Part shown: positions 1 to 7,165 of the stretch, one piece after another
How positions within the stretch are numbered: the first letter of the stretch is position 1
Layout of the letters: every line of letters begins with the position of its first letter
Assembly: GCA_030647775.1 (NCBI GenBank)
Contig: JAUSJC010000004.1
Location: 1 to 61,779 of the forward strand
Direction: 5' to 3'
DNA: 61,779 nucleotides
Source: Candidatus Curtissbacteria bacterium
Lineage (GTDB): Bacteria; Patescibacteria; Microgenomatia; Curtissbacterales; GWA2-41-24
The notes under the pieces: model-generated
Told to the model about the DNA's origin: nothing
Databases searched by the model: none
Seen by the model: only the letters and a program-made list of their open reading frames with translations
Position numbers and translations under genes: made by a program

Positions 1-516
1 CTTAATTCTTCCCGCAACTTCCTCCGAGTTAGCGATAAAATAATCTACTTTTTGCGCGGCCTTAAAATCATACAGCCGCATGAAATGTCCGACAATTGCC
101 GCGTAAGCTTTTACCAGCGGATATTTTTGGAAATTAACCGAAGTTGCATATCCATAAAGCCATCTCGGCGGCGTGTGGCAATAGCAAATTTCAATCGCCT
201 TACCCTTTTTCTTAAAGCCTTTTGTCACATACCAGCTGGAAGACGAAACAATAACGTCGTAGCCGGAAAAATCAAAACTGTTCCAGATAAATGGAGCTAG
301 AAATCGGAGCGGACTGTGAAGATAAGTCGTAAAAAACGGCACTTTCTGCGCCCATGAAGTTATAATTTTGCGGTTTTTAAACCTTTCATATGCCACGCCT
401 TCGCGGTAAAACGCAGTATAGATTGGCGCCTTCGGCCAAATCTCGCAAAGCGCTTTGAGTACCCGCTCTGCTCCGCCAAATTCCCCAAGGTAATCATGTA
501 CTAATGCTACTTTCAT
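1..516 (-). CDS. Glycosyltransferase family 4, N-terminal part (cut by window edge)
   Basis: The minus strand is open from an ATG at 516 to the window edge, about 172 codons. The translation starts MKVALVHDYL, then GGAERVL, and later CYCHTPPRWLYG and DYFIANS, the usual N-terminal Rossmann-domain motifs of group 1 (GT4) glycosyltransferases such as mannosyl- or rhamnosyltransferases. These transfer sugar from an activated donor during glycan synthesis at the inner membrane. The start overlaps the stop of the upstream exonuclease (TAATG), so translation is probably coupled. The C-terminal donor-binding domain is outside the window, so donor and acceptor cannot be guessed. Confidence 0.85.
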   Translation of the reverse strand, partial: MKVALVHDYLGEFGGAERVLKALCEIWPKAPIYTAFYREGVAYERFKNRKIITSWAQKVPFFTTYLHSPLRFLAPFIWNSFDFSGYDVIVSSSSWYVTKGFKKKGKAIEICYCHTPPRWLYGYATSVNFQKYPLVKAYAAIVGHFMRLYDFKAAQKVDYFIANSEEVAGRIK

Positions 517-1538
517 TAAATTAATTCTAGTTGGTTTTTATCGTCACTTGGTGCCTTATTATTAGTGCCTTTTACTTCATCTACTTTTGCTCCTGGTAAT
601 TTATTCAAAATCGATTTAAATCCTAAGCTTTCAAATTCCCTTCTCACTTTTTCCCAATCCGGTTTGTACTCAAGTTTGGTAATATCCAAATCTATATGCA
701 CATCGCGATCCAGTTCGACCAATTTCGCAGCCGCCATGGCCAGCTCTTTCCCTGCCAAAAGTTTATCTTTTGTTGATCCCAAAATATCATCGATGTGTCT
801 ATATATTTCTTCAACGCTTCCGTATTTTTGAAGCAGGCTGCTTGCGGTTTTTGGCCCGATCCCGGCAACACCCGGCACATTGTCCGAAACGTCTCCAACC
901 AGTGATTTATAATCAACCATCTGCTCGGGCGTCACTCCGTATTTTTCCCTTACTTCCGCCGCCCCAAACAAGGTTGTCGTTGCCAAACCTGCCTTGCCGG
1001 CAGGCAGGTTCCACCCCGGCATCTGCACTTTAATCGCCCCATCAACCAACTGCAAACAATCCCTATCGCCAGACAAAATTACTACCTCTACTTTGTCATT
1101 GCGAGGAATCGTAGACGACGAAGCAATCCCTTTTCCAGATTGCTTCGCTTCGCTCGCAATGACAAGAGTGGTTATAGCTTTACTGGCTATCGTCGCCAAA
1201 ATATCGTCTGCCTCATATCCCGCTTTTTCAAAATACGGCACGCCAAAAGCATCCAGTACTTTTTTGACTTTGGGCAGTTGCGGGTAAAGATCCGGCGGCG
1301 GTGCCGGCCTCTGCGCTTTATATTTTTCAAATTCGATATGGCGAAATGTCGGTGCGGCCGTATCAAAAGCGCAGGCAACATAATCCGGTTCTACTTCGGA
1401 AACTGCTTTCAATAGCATATTAGAAAACCCGTAAACCGCGTTGGCATTTTCTCCGCTTTTGTCGGTTAAAGGCGGCAGCGCGTGATAAGCACGATGGAAA
1501 AGGTTATTACCATCGATTAAAAGGAGTTTTTTGGCCAT
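516..1538 (-). CDS. Stand-alone 5'-3' exonuclease (PolA N-terminal nuclease type)
   Basis: This 340-residue protein matches the 5' nuclease domain of DNA polymerase I. It opens with LLIDGNNLFHRAYHALPPL and has the acidic metal site (EADDILA, SGDRD, VGDVSDNVPG) followed by the helix-hairpin-helix GIGPKTASSLL. It would remove RNA primers or flaps during replication and repair. It has no polymerase domain, as in several bacteria with a free copy. Two repeat-derived in-frame insertions are visible: about residues 125-149 (containing IASEAKQS and PRNDK, from 1095-1163) and about residues 178-186 (LPAGKAG, from 988-1008). A TAAAAT box lies 12 nt before the ATG. Confidence 0.9.
   Translation of the reverse strand: MAKKLLLIDGNNLFHRAYHALPPLTDKSGENANAVYGFSNMLLKAVSEVEPDYVACAFDTAAPTFRHIEFEKYKAQRPAPPPDLYPQLPKVKKVLDAFGVPYFEKAGYEADDILATIASKAITTLVIASEAKQSGKGIASSSTIPRNDKVEVVILSGDRDCLQLVDGAIKVQMPGWNLPAGKAGLATTTLFGAAEVREKYGVTPEQMVDYKSLVGDVSDNVPGVAGIGPKTASSLLQKYGSVEEIYRHIDDILGSTKDKLLAGKELAMAAAKLVELDRDVHIDLDITKLEYKPDWEKVRREFESLGFKSILNKLPGAKVDEVKGTNNKAPSDDKNQLELI
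988..1008. repeat. Palindromic CCTGCC..GGCAGG repeat inside the exonuclease gene
   Basis: This near-palindrome (CCTGCCTTGCCGGCAGGCAG) is read in frame as LPAGKAG. A near-identical 20-mer lies in trpS at 4542-4561, where it is read as LPAGRQ. Confidence 0.85.
1095..1163. repeat. GTCATTGCGAG...CTCGCAATGAC repeat inside the exonuclease gene
   Basis: The ends form inverted repeats (GTCATTGCGAG and CTCGCAATGAC) around GAAGCAATC/GATTGCTTC. The same family lies between genes at 7027-7156 and 32092-32174, and inside sufC at 35192-35343. Here it keeps the reading frame. Confidence 0.9.
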
Positions 1539-1564
1539 CTGTTAAGCCAAATTTTAGCACAATT

Positions 1565-3496
1565 CTAAGCCTGTGCGGGTTTTGCAGGTTTCGCTTTCTT
1601 AAACTTAAATTCGCCATTTGTCACCGGTTTGCCAACCAGCTTTTCAAATTCGTCACGTTCCAGTGTTTCTTTTTCCAGAAGAGTTTCCGCAACTAAATTC
1701 AGTTTCTTGCGATTTTTAACCAGAGTATCCTTGGCTTTTTTGTAACCGGCATCGATAAGCTTGCCAATTTCCTTATCGATTTTAGCCGCCAACTCATCTG
1801 AAATATTCGGACCGCTTTCCATCCCCGGCCACGCCCCATACTGAGGAGCCTGGGCAAAAATCGTCGGCCCCAAATCGCTCATTCCAAGTTCGGTAACCAT
1901 TTCCCTAGCCGTATGACTGGCAATCTGTAAATCGGAAGACGCACCGGTAGTATATTCCCCAAAAACCAAATCTTCAGCCGCCCGGCCGCCCATTAAAGTG
2001 GCTATCGTTTCAATCAGCCGCGTCTTTGTTTCCGTGTATCTGTCAATAGAAGGCGGTACCAGTGTATGACCGCCGGTTCCGCCGCGCGCCACAATTGAAA
2101 TCCTGTGAACCGGGTCTACATGCGGCAGGAAATGCGCCACAATGGCGTGTCCGCCTTCATGATATGCCGTCATTCTTCTTTCTTCCTCCGACTGCATTCT
2201 CTTCCTCTGTGGCCCCAATTTCACTTTTGTTGCCGCCTCTTCCAAATCTATATTATTAATCTCCTTGCGCTCTTCGCGTGCCGCCAAAATCGCCGCCTCG
2301 TTTAGCACGTTGGCAAGGTCTGCCCCGGAAAAACCAACCGTCCTTCTGGCAATCCGCTCGATGTCCACCTCTTTGGCAAAAGGCTTACCTTCCATATGAA
2401 TTTTGATAATTGCCTTACGGCCTTCGATATCCGGTAAATCCAAAGCCACCCGCCTGTCAAATCTGCCCGGCCGCGTCAATGCCGAATCCAAAAGGTCCGG
2501 CCTGTTAGTTGCCGCCATCACCATTACGCTTTCGTTGGGCGCAAATCCGTCCATTTCCACCAAAATCTGGTTTAAAGTTTGTTCCCTTTCATCGTGCCCG
2601 CCGGAAAAACCCATGCCGCGCGCTCTTCCAATCGATTCAATTTCATCTATAAAAATAATTGCCGGTGCACTTTTCTTGGCTGTTGCAAAAAGGTCCCGCA
2701 CCCGCGCCGCCCCAACGCCGACCAACATTTCCATAAATTCACTGCCGGCAACAGAATAAAATGGCGCATTAGCCTCACCCGCAACCGCCTTGGCAAGCAA
2801 AGTCTTACCGGTTCCGGCCGGACCAATCAAAAGCACACCTTTCGGGGTTCTGGCACCAAGCGCCCGGTATTTTTCCGGATGTTTCAAAAAATCTACAATC
2901 TCCTGGAGTTCCTGCTTTGCTTCATCTACACCCGCAACATCCGCAAAAGTAGTCTGGGGCATATCTTTTGTAAACTGCTTGGCTCTTGATTGCCCAAAAG
3001 AAAAGACGGAAGAAGCTCCTTCTCTTGCCTGCCTGAAAATAAAGAAAAAGAAAACAACCATTAAACCTATGGGTAATAATGTGGTCAGTATCGTTACCCA
3101 AGCCTGGGAAAACGAATTATCTTTAACGGAAATGCTGGTCGTAGTCGGATCTACCTTAGCGGCCTCCAAAGCGGCAAAAATCGACTGGTTTTCCTCTTTC
3201 CTGGAAATATACGTGCCTCCGTCTTTGAGCTTTACGTTAAGGTTATTACCGTCTACTTCGATCTTATCCACTTTATTATCCCGAACATCGGAAATTAAAT
3301 GGGAAATTGATTGCTGGGACATCAAGCGGTCAGCCGGATTTGTACTGAAGGCTAAAAATCCAAAGAATAGAAGCCCCAAAATGGCGTAGATTAAAAACCC
3401 GCGCCAGGAAGTTTTGCTTTTAATTTTGGGTACGGAAACCTTTGGCACCCTTCTTAATTTGCTTTTAGAGTTATTTTTGGGCATAGTCCGAGCCAC
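1565..3496 (-). CDS. ftsH: ATP-dependent zinc metalloprotease FtsH
   Basis: This is a membrane-anchored AAA+ protease that degrades misfolded and regulatory membrane proteins. Two N-terminal membrane segments (about 32-50 and 131-153) flank an extracytoplasmic region. They are followed by Walker A GPAGTGKT (usual form GPPGTGKT), Walker B IIFIDEIESIG, the SRH region ATNRPDLLDSALTRPGRFDR, and the zinc-protease motif HEGGH. The 643-residue length is normal. The listed start is a GTG at 3496. An ATG four codons downstream (3484) is an alternative, 13 nt behind a TAGAAT box. The gene is probably monocistronic. Confidence 0.96.
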   Translation of the reverse strand: MARTMPKNNSKSKLRRVPKVSVPKIKSKTSWRGFLIYAILGLLFFGFLAFSTNPADRLMSQQSISHLISDVRDNKVDKIEVDGNNLNVKLKDGGTYISRKEENQSIFAALEAAKVDPTTTSISVKDNSFSQAWVTILTTLLPIGLMVVFFFFIFRQAREGASSVFSFGQSRAKQFTKDMPQTTFADVAGVDEAKQELQEIVDFLKHPEKYRALGARTPKGVLLIGPAGTGKTLLAKAVAGEANAPFYSVAGSEFMEMLVGVGAARVRDLFATAKKSAPAIIFIDEIESIGRARGMGFSGGHDEREQTLNQILVEMDGFAPNESVMVMAATNRPDLLDSALTRPGRFDRRVALDLPDIEGRKAIIKIHMEGKPFAKEVDIERIARRTVGFSGADLANVLNEAAILAAREERKEINNIDLEEAATKVKLGPQRKRMQSEEERRMTAYHEGGHAIVAHFLPHVDPVHRISIVARGGTGGHTLVPPSIDRYTETKTRLIETIATLMGGRAAEDLVFGEYTTGASSDLQIASHTAREMVTELGMSDLGPTIFAQAPQYGAWPGMESGPNISDELAAKIDKEIGKLIDAGYKKAKDTLVKNRKKLNLVAETLLEKETLERDEFEKLVGKPVTNGEFKFKKAKPAKPAQA

Positions 3497-3533
3497 AATT
3501 CTACCACCAAAAGAGAAATTTTACTAGAGATTC

Positions 3534-4028
3534 TCAGTCCGAATCGGATTGAACAACCTCAATGGGATGATTAAGTCCATCTCCGATCTTCTGTACTGCT
3601 CTAAGACGATTCAATTCTGCTAGTCTTCGGACGAAGCATCTTTCCCTATAATCCCCATTCAACATCTCTTGTATCCTGTTTTGGTCAAACGATTGCTCGA
3701 CAACCTCTTTCTTGCCAGAACCAACTCTCCCCGCACCATCAACAGTTCGGGATACAAGTTTTCTTATCATAAATCCCTCGCTGGAAATCAATAAACCTAT
3801 ATCTCTGCGCCGAAAACCCATTCCTATTATCCACATCGAAACCCCCGTGTTGCTTAAATAAGCCATAACTGCTGGATCAGATCTTAATGAATCGATGTAC
3901 TCCAAATTATCCACTGCCTGACCAACTATTTGGGGATTAGCTGCTAGATCTTTATTAGCTCCGTCAATCGATTCGCGGGCGCGTTGAACTAGATCTGGTA
4001 AAGATGGGATCGCTTCCCTGTCTGTCAT
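3534..4028 (-). CDS. Hypothetical protein
   Basis: This is a soluble protein of about 164 residues that I do not recognise. The ATG at 4028 (MTDREAIPSLPD) is preferred over an in-frame TTG at 4067, because the TTG lies inside the end of trpS. The protein is charged, with an Arg-rich C-terminal half, and has no membrane segment or catalytic motif that I can see. Its codon use is less biased than its neighbours, like the genes at 8624, 36500 and 60186, which could mean later acquisition. It follows trpS by about 20 nt. Confidence 0.6.
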   Translation of the reverse strand: MTDREAIPSLPDLVQRARESIDGANKDLAANPQIVGQAVDNLEYIDSLRSDPAVMAYLSNTGVSMWIIGMGFRRRDIGLLISSEGFMIRKLVSRTVDGAGRVGSGKKEVVEQSFDQNRIQEMLNGDYRERCFVRRLAELNRLRAVQKIGDGLNHPIEVVQSDSD

Positions 4029-4047
4029 TTGACGTCCGATAGTATCA

Positions 4048-5073
4048 CTATTGACTAAAATAATCAATCTTCATCGCGCGGCGGACTTCATCTAAAGTTT
4101 GTTGGGCTTCGAGCCTTGCCCTTGCCGTTCCCTCTTTAAGAATCGTTTCGATTAGCTCCGGTTTCTTTTCAAACTCCGCGCGGATTGCCCTTATCGGTTC
4201 CAAAAACTTTTCCAAGACTTCTACCAAATATTCTTTTACTTCGACATCGCCAACAGTTCCCTCGCGATACCGCCTCTTTAAATCCTCGATCTTCTTGGGG
4301 TCACCATGCTCGGCAAACGCGTCGAGGTAAACAAATACCGGGTTGCCTTCTACCTCCCCCGGCTCATCCCCATGGACGCGTTTCGGGTCCGTAAACATTC
4401 CCATGACTTTCTTTTTAACTTCTTCTTTAGAATCGGAAAGATTGATTACATTCCCCAAACTCTTACTCATTTTTGCTTTTCCATCCGTTCCCGGCAAAGT
4501 ACCGATATCGCCAGGAATCAAAGCTTCCGGAATTGGAAAAACCTGCCTGCCGGCAGGCAGGCCTTCACCGTACAAGCGGTTAAACTCGCGGGCGATCTCC
4601 CTCGTCACTTCTATATGAGAAGCTTGGTCTTTACCGACGGGTACCAAATTAGCCTTTACCATCAAAATATCGGCGCTTTGCAAAACCGGGTAACCTAAAA
4701 GCCCGTACGAAGGCGTTTGGATCTGCGCGTCGCGCATCACATCTTTTAACGTCGGCATCTTCTCGAGCCGTGGCACGGTCACCAAATTACCCAAAATCAC
4801 GGCCAGTTCCGCCACTTCCGGTATTTGCGACTGGATATAGATCGTGCACTTTGCCGGGTCTATCCCCACCGAAAGATAATCCAAAACCAGCTGATGGATG
4901 CTATCTTTAAGTTCCCCTGTCTTTTCCGGCCGCGTTGTTAGTGTATGAAGATCCGCTATTATAAAAAAAGCTTCATACTCATCCTGCAGCCTTATTCTGT
5001 TTTTAAGCGAGCCGACGTAGTGACCTAAATGTAATCGTCCTGTGGGACGATCTCCAGTCAATATACGTTTCAT
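4048..5073 (-). CDS. trpS: Tryptophanyl-tRNA synthetase
   Basis: This class I aminoacyl-tRNA synthetase charges tRNA-Trp. GRLHLGHY is the HIGH motif and KMSKS is exact (GKAKMSKSLGN). The start is set at 5073 (MKRILTGDRP), because AGGAAGGA lies just upstream and a longer in-frame extension would read through repeat sequence. An in-frame palindrome (LPAGRQ, 4542-4561) interrupts the region after RLYGEG. The start codon overlaps the TGA of a 40-residue leader ORF that itself begins with another copy of the TrpS N-terminus (5070-5192). Confidence 0.95.
   Translation of the reverse strand: MKRILTGDRPTGRLHLGHYVGSLKNRIRLQDEYEAFFIIADLHTLTTRPEKTGELKDSIHQLVLDYLSVGIDPAKCTIYIQSQIPEVAELAVILGNLVTVPRLEKMPTLKDVMRDAQIQTPSYGLLGYPVLQSADILMVKANLVPVGKDQASHIEVTREIAREFNRLYGEGLPAGRQVFPIPEALIPGDIGTLPGTDGKAKMSKSLGNVINLSDSKEEVKKKVMGMFTDPKRVHGDEPGEVEGNPVFVYLDAFAEHGDPKKIEDLKRRYREGTVGDVEVKEYLVEVLEKFLEPIRAIRAEFEKKPELIETILKEGTARARLEAQQTLDEVRRAMKIDYFSQ
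4542..4561. repeat. In-frame palindromic repeat in trpS
   Basis: The 20-bp perfect palindrome CCTGCCTGCCGGCAGGCAGG is read as LPAGRQ. It is the same family as 988-1008. Confidence 0.9.
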
Positions 5074-5192
5074 AATAGTGTCCTTCCTGCTTGCCCCTCG
5101 AAACATTTGTGTAGTGGGGCTTGCCCCTCGAAGTCCCGCCCTGCGGGACGAAGTGGGGTCGGCCGGTCGCCCGTAAGAATCCTTTTCCTCAT
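5070..5192 (-). CDS. Leader ORF carrying a duplicated TrpS N-terminus
   Basis: This 40-codon ORF starts MRKRILTGDRPT, matching the real TrpS start MKRILTGDRPT, although 9 of the 10 shared codons KRILTGDRPT differ synonymously. It then runs into two copies of a CCCCACT..CGAGGGG hairpin repeat. It ends TTA TGA, with the TGA overlapping the trpS ATG. A TATAAT box (5200-5205) ends 7 nt before its ATG, so this looks like the original leaderless trpS start. trpS would now be translated by coupling through the Shine-Dalgarno inside the leader. Whether the peptide itself is functional is unknown. Confidence 0.65.
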   Translation of the reverse strand: MRKRILTGDRPTPLRPAGRDFEGQAPLHKCFEGQAGRTLL

Positions 5193-5199
5193 ATCATTC

Positions 5200-5205
5200 A
5201 TTATA
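5200..5205 (-). promoter_or_regulatory. -10 box of the trpS leader transcript
   Basis: TATAAT on the minus strand lies 7 nt upstream of the leader ATG at 5192, the spacing expected for a leaderless mRNA. Confidence 0.6.
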
Positions 5206-5915
5206 TCTTACCCTTCCTTTCGTAGTACCTCGCAAGTAGTCCTCTTGAAAGAATTTCTATGGAATCAAAAACGGGCAGTTGGAAATCTTTTGGAAAAACC
5301 AACGGCAATTCCGTACACCCCAAAATTATTCCTTCTGCTCCTTTTTTAACAAGATTATCGGCAACATTGGCAAGACGCAGCACATCATTCCCTGATACTT
5401 CTTGCGAAATCACTTTGCGCACAACTGAATCAATTTCCATAAAGTGACCCCCTTCTTGGCACAACTGTTTCAATCCCGCACCCAGATAAAGCGCGCTGGA
5501 ACAATTTCGATTTGATAGCAGAAGGTGTCGCCAGTATCCCCACTTTTTTCAAATCTTGCTTCTTAACTTCGTCGGTAACTGCATCTATCATCGACACAAA
5601 AGGCGCTTTGGAAACAGCCTGCAAGTCCTCAATCATTATGTGAGCGGTATTACACGCTATCGCAGTGGTTGAAACATCCATGTTGTTCAAAAAATCAATT
5701 TTTTCCCTCAAGAGAAACTTCGCCCTGTGGGTATTCTTTTTAGAAGAAATAAAATCGGCAAATGGGACAGAAAAAAGAATTATCTCCGGAAAATCTTCAG
5801 TATTTTTGGCTCCAAATTCCCGTGCGGCCATAGAAACCATAACCTCCAGCATTTTTGCCGAGGCTTGCGGCCCCATACCCCCTAAAATTGCAATACTTCC
5901 TTTGTTTTTCTTCAT
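5201..5915 (-). pseudogene. Aspartate/glutamate racemase family, frameshifted
   Basis: Two overlapping frames together encode one amino-acid racemase of about 237 residues. The first (5430-5915) has GGMGPQAS and the catalytic-cysteine motif ACNTAH. The second (5201-5473) has the second cysteine motif GCTELPL. Deleting one base from the run of five C/G at 5448-5452 joins them as VVPRRGHFMEID. Both catalytic cysteines are intact, so this may be a recent mutation, a sequencing error, or slippage. The family interconverts D- and L-Asp or Glu. It sits downstream of a structured RNA and a terminator (5968-6174). Confidence 0.8.
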
Positions 5916-5967
5916 ATTTTTCTCCCGCCTGCCAGCGCCTGATGCCGCAGGCTATGGCGGGCAGGCC

Positions 5968-5996
5968 ACAAAAAAACTCGCCGGTTAGCGAGTTTT
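5968..5996 (-). terminator. Rho-independent terminator
   Basis: On the minus strand, AAACTCGC, a six-base loop and GCGAGTTT are followed by a run of T. It ends the candidate RNA at 5968-6174 and lies about 50 nt before the racemase start. Confidence 0.8.
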
Positions 5997-6174
5997 GTCT
6001 AAATTTATTTTTTAAATGCTAAGTGAACTTAGGCATAACAAAACGGCCAACCGAAGTTAGTTTGTCCTGCTATACCAATGTGCAAAAAGTCGCACGTCCA
6101 TATTTTGCAAAAACTAGCAGATGCCTTCTGCATCTGCTAAACCCTTTCACCTCAAAAGAGCATTGCTTCTTTCA
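5968..6174 (-). ncRNA. Candidate structured non-coding RNA or leader RNA
   Basis: A near-consensus promoter (6181-6210) and a terminator (5968-5996) bracket about 200 nt with no good ORF. Visible hairpins are AGCAGATGC/GCATCTGCT (about 6116-6140, followed by a T run), GTGC/GCAC, CTAAC-TTCG-GTTGG with a UUCG loop, CTAAG/CTTAG, and the terminator. I do not recognise it as 6S, SRP, tmRNA, RNase P or a known riboswitch. It could be a free small RNA, or an attenuating leader for the racemase downstream. Confidence 0.55.
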
Positions 6175-6180
6175 ATTTTT

Positions 6181-6210
6181 ATTATATCAGCCGCAATAAT
6201 ACCCTGTCAA
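6181..6210 (-). promoter_or_regulatory. Sigma-70 type promoter
   Basis: On the minus strand a perfect TTGACA (6205-6210) and a perfect TATAAT (6181-6186) are separated by 18 nt. It drives the candidate RNA at 5968-6174. Confidence 0.85.
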
Positions 6211-6380
6211 CCAATTAAATTAGCAATTAAAATACACTGGTGCTAGTGGCTACGATAAGCAGAGCTTGTGTCCTCGACTTTGTCTGCGGACTTAAGGGAT
6301 CGAACCTATGGCCTTGGCGTTATTTTTCGAGCTTGTCGAGAAAAACAAGCTCTCTTATATCAGCATCGTAAACATTTCTG

Positions 6381-6454
6381 TGCCAGCGACAGGAATCGAA
6401 CCTGTGACCTTAGCGTTATGAGTGCTACGCTCTAACCGACTGAGCTACGCTGGC
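6381..6454 (-). tRNA. tRNA-Met (CAU), elongator
   Basis: A full cloverleaf can be drawn with acceptor GCCAGCG/CGCTGGC, D-stem GCTC/GAGC, anticodon loop CTCATAA, T-stem ACAGG/CCTGT and loop TTCGATT, with discriminator A. The anticodon stem closes with an A31-C39 mismatch. The sequence resembles elongator tRNA-Met rather than the initiator. tRNA-Ile2 with a lysidine-modified CAU cannot be fully excluded. No CCA is encoded. It lies between the two halves of the split tRNA at 6281-6635. Confidence 0.9.
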
Positions 6455-6470
6455 TTATTAATGTCTACGA

Positions 6471-6536
6471 TCTGATATAGGTCAGCAAAAGCTGACGTAT
6501 ACAACAGAGGGCAAAGCCCTGCTGTTATATATCAGA
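6471..6536. repeat. Inverted-repeat element (TCTGATATA...TATATCAGA)
   Basis: Nine-base inverted ends enclose two hairpins (GTCAGC/GCTGAC and CAGAGGGC/GCCCTGCTG). The ends resemble the ATATCAG element family at 7564, 19087 and 45735. It sits inside the split tRNA. Confidence 0.65.
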
Positions 6537-6649
6537 TTCGCCGAAGACGAAGGCTCATATGAGTGCCACGCTCCCCGCCTGCAAAAGCTGATACTTTAGC
6601 ATCTGCGGGCAGGTAACCAACTGAGCTACGCAGCCGAACTTTGCATATT

Positions 6650-6735
6650 CTTAGAAAAGCTCTACTTTTCGCAGAAAGGCTTTGCCTATTCGCAGAAAAG
6701 CTTTTGCTTATTCGCAGAAAAGCTTTTGCTTATTC
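6650..6735. repeat. Tandem repeat, unit about 22 bp
   Basis: About three and a half units related to TTCGCAGAAAAGCTTTTGCT lie head to tail. Each contains the palindrome AAAAGCTTTT. The first units are diverged. There are no spacers, so it is not a CRISPR. Confidence 0.85.
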
Positions 6736-6751
6736 TATCAAATTTTGGCAA

Positions 6752-6785
6752 AAAAAGACTCGACACCTGGCCGAGTCTTTTTTAA
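6752..6785. terminator. Bidirectional terminator
   Basis: AAAGACTCG and CGAGTCTTT form a stem with A and T runs on both sides. On the minus strand it would end the initiator tRNA transcript. Confidence 0.8.
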
Positions 6786-6830
6786 TATGCGATTTTGCCT
6801 TTATCTCAAATTCTTGAAAAGAATTTGAAA

Positions 6831-6904
6831 AACGAGGAACAGCTTTAATCTTTAGAACTGATTCTCTTTTGAAAGAAATCAGTTAAGATTAAAAGCTCGT
6901 TCCG
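6831..6904. repeat. Long imperfect hairpin
   Basis: GGAACAGCTTTAATCTT pairs with AAGATTAAAAGCTCGTTCC, and AACTGATT with AATCAGTT, making a stem of about 28 bp with small bulges and a short loop. It lies just downstream of initiator tRNA on the minus strand. Confidence 0.75.
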
Positions 6905-6910
6905 AGTTAG

Positions 6911-6981
6911 TAGCGGGGGCGGGAGTCGAACCCACTTCTGGAGATTATGAGCCTCCCGAGATACCGTTTCTCCACCCCGCG
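6911..6981 (-). tRNA. Initiator tRNA-fMet (CAU)
   Basis: It begins CGCGGGGTGGAG like known initiators and leaves position 1-72 unpaired (C1-U72), an initiator hallmark. The anticodon loop is CTCATAA and the T-loop TTCGACT. The anticodon stem is GGAGG/TCTCC, giving A29-U41, G30-C40 and G31-U39 rather than the usual three G-C pairs. The D-loop is short (7 nt). No CCA is encoded. Confidence 0.9.
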
Positions 6982-7026
6982 ATGTGGAGTGAATTTTAAC
7001 AAAATTAAGCTTTGGAATCAACCCCT

Positions 7027-7156
7027 ACATGTCATTGCGAACGCAGCGAGCAATAAGCTCTCTTATTGCGAGAACCCGCTACAACTTCCTTAGATGTTGG
7101 CGGGGACGAAGCAATCCCTTCTTAAGATTGCCACGCCCTTTGGGCTCGCAATGACA
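7027..7156. repeat. GTCATTGCGA...TCGCAATGAC repeat with nested hairpin
   Basis: This intergenic copy belongs to the same family as 1095-1163. It contains an AATAAGCTCTCTTATT hairpin and CGAAGCAATCCC/GATTGCC. It lies between initiator tRNA and the ftsB-like gene, and I see no gene in the stretch. Confidence 0.8.
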
Positions 7157-7165
7157 AGTGATGCA

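Larger units (their letters stand above)
6281..6635 (-). pseudogene. Split tRNA(CAU) whose halves flank an intact tRNA-Met
   Basis: The 5' half (6635 to about 6559) reads GGCTGCG acceptor, D-arm, and anticodon stem TGGCA with loop CTCAT. The 3' half (6323-6281) reads ATAA, stem CGCCA, T-loop TTCGATC and acceptor CGCAGAC plus A. The acceptor strands pair except at one position. The halves are separated by a palindromic element and the complete tRNA-Met at 6381-6454. A further 40-nt hairpin (6574-6613) sits in the D-loop, and the T-stem is degraded, so this one is probably dead. Confidence 0.6.

Noticed and set aside
2790..3389. 199-residue ORF antisense to ftsH
   Set aside because: It lies wholly within ftsH, lacks motifs, and reflects the codon pattern of the real gene.
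5968..6174. 6S, SRP, tmRNA or RNase P RNA
   Set aside because: The size is near 6S, but the ends do not pair convincingly and none of the diagnostic sequences of the other classes occurs.
6650..6735. Possible CRISPR array
   Set aside because: The units are directly tandem, without spacers, and no cas genes are present.
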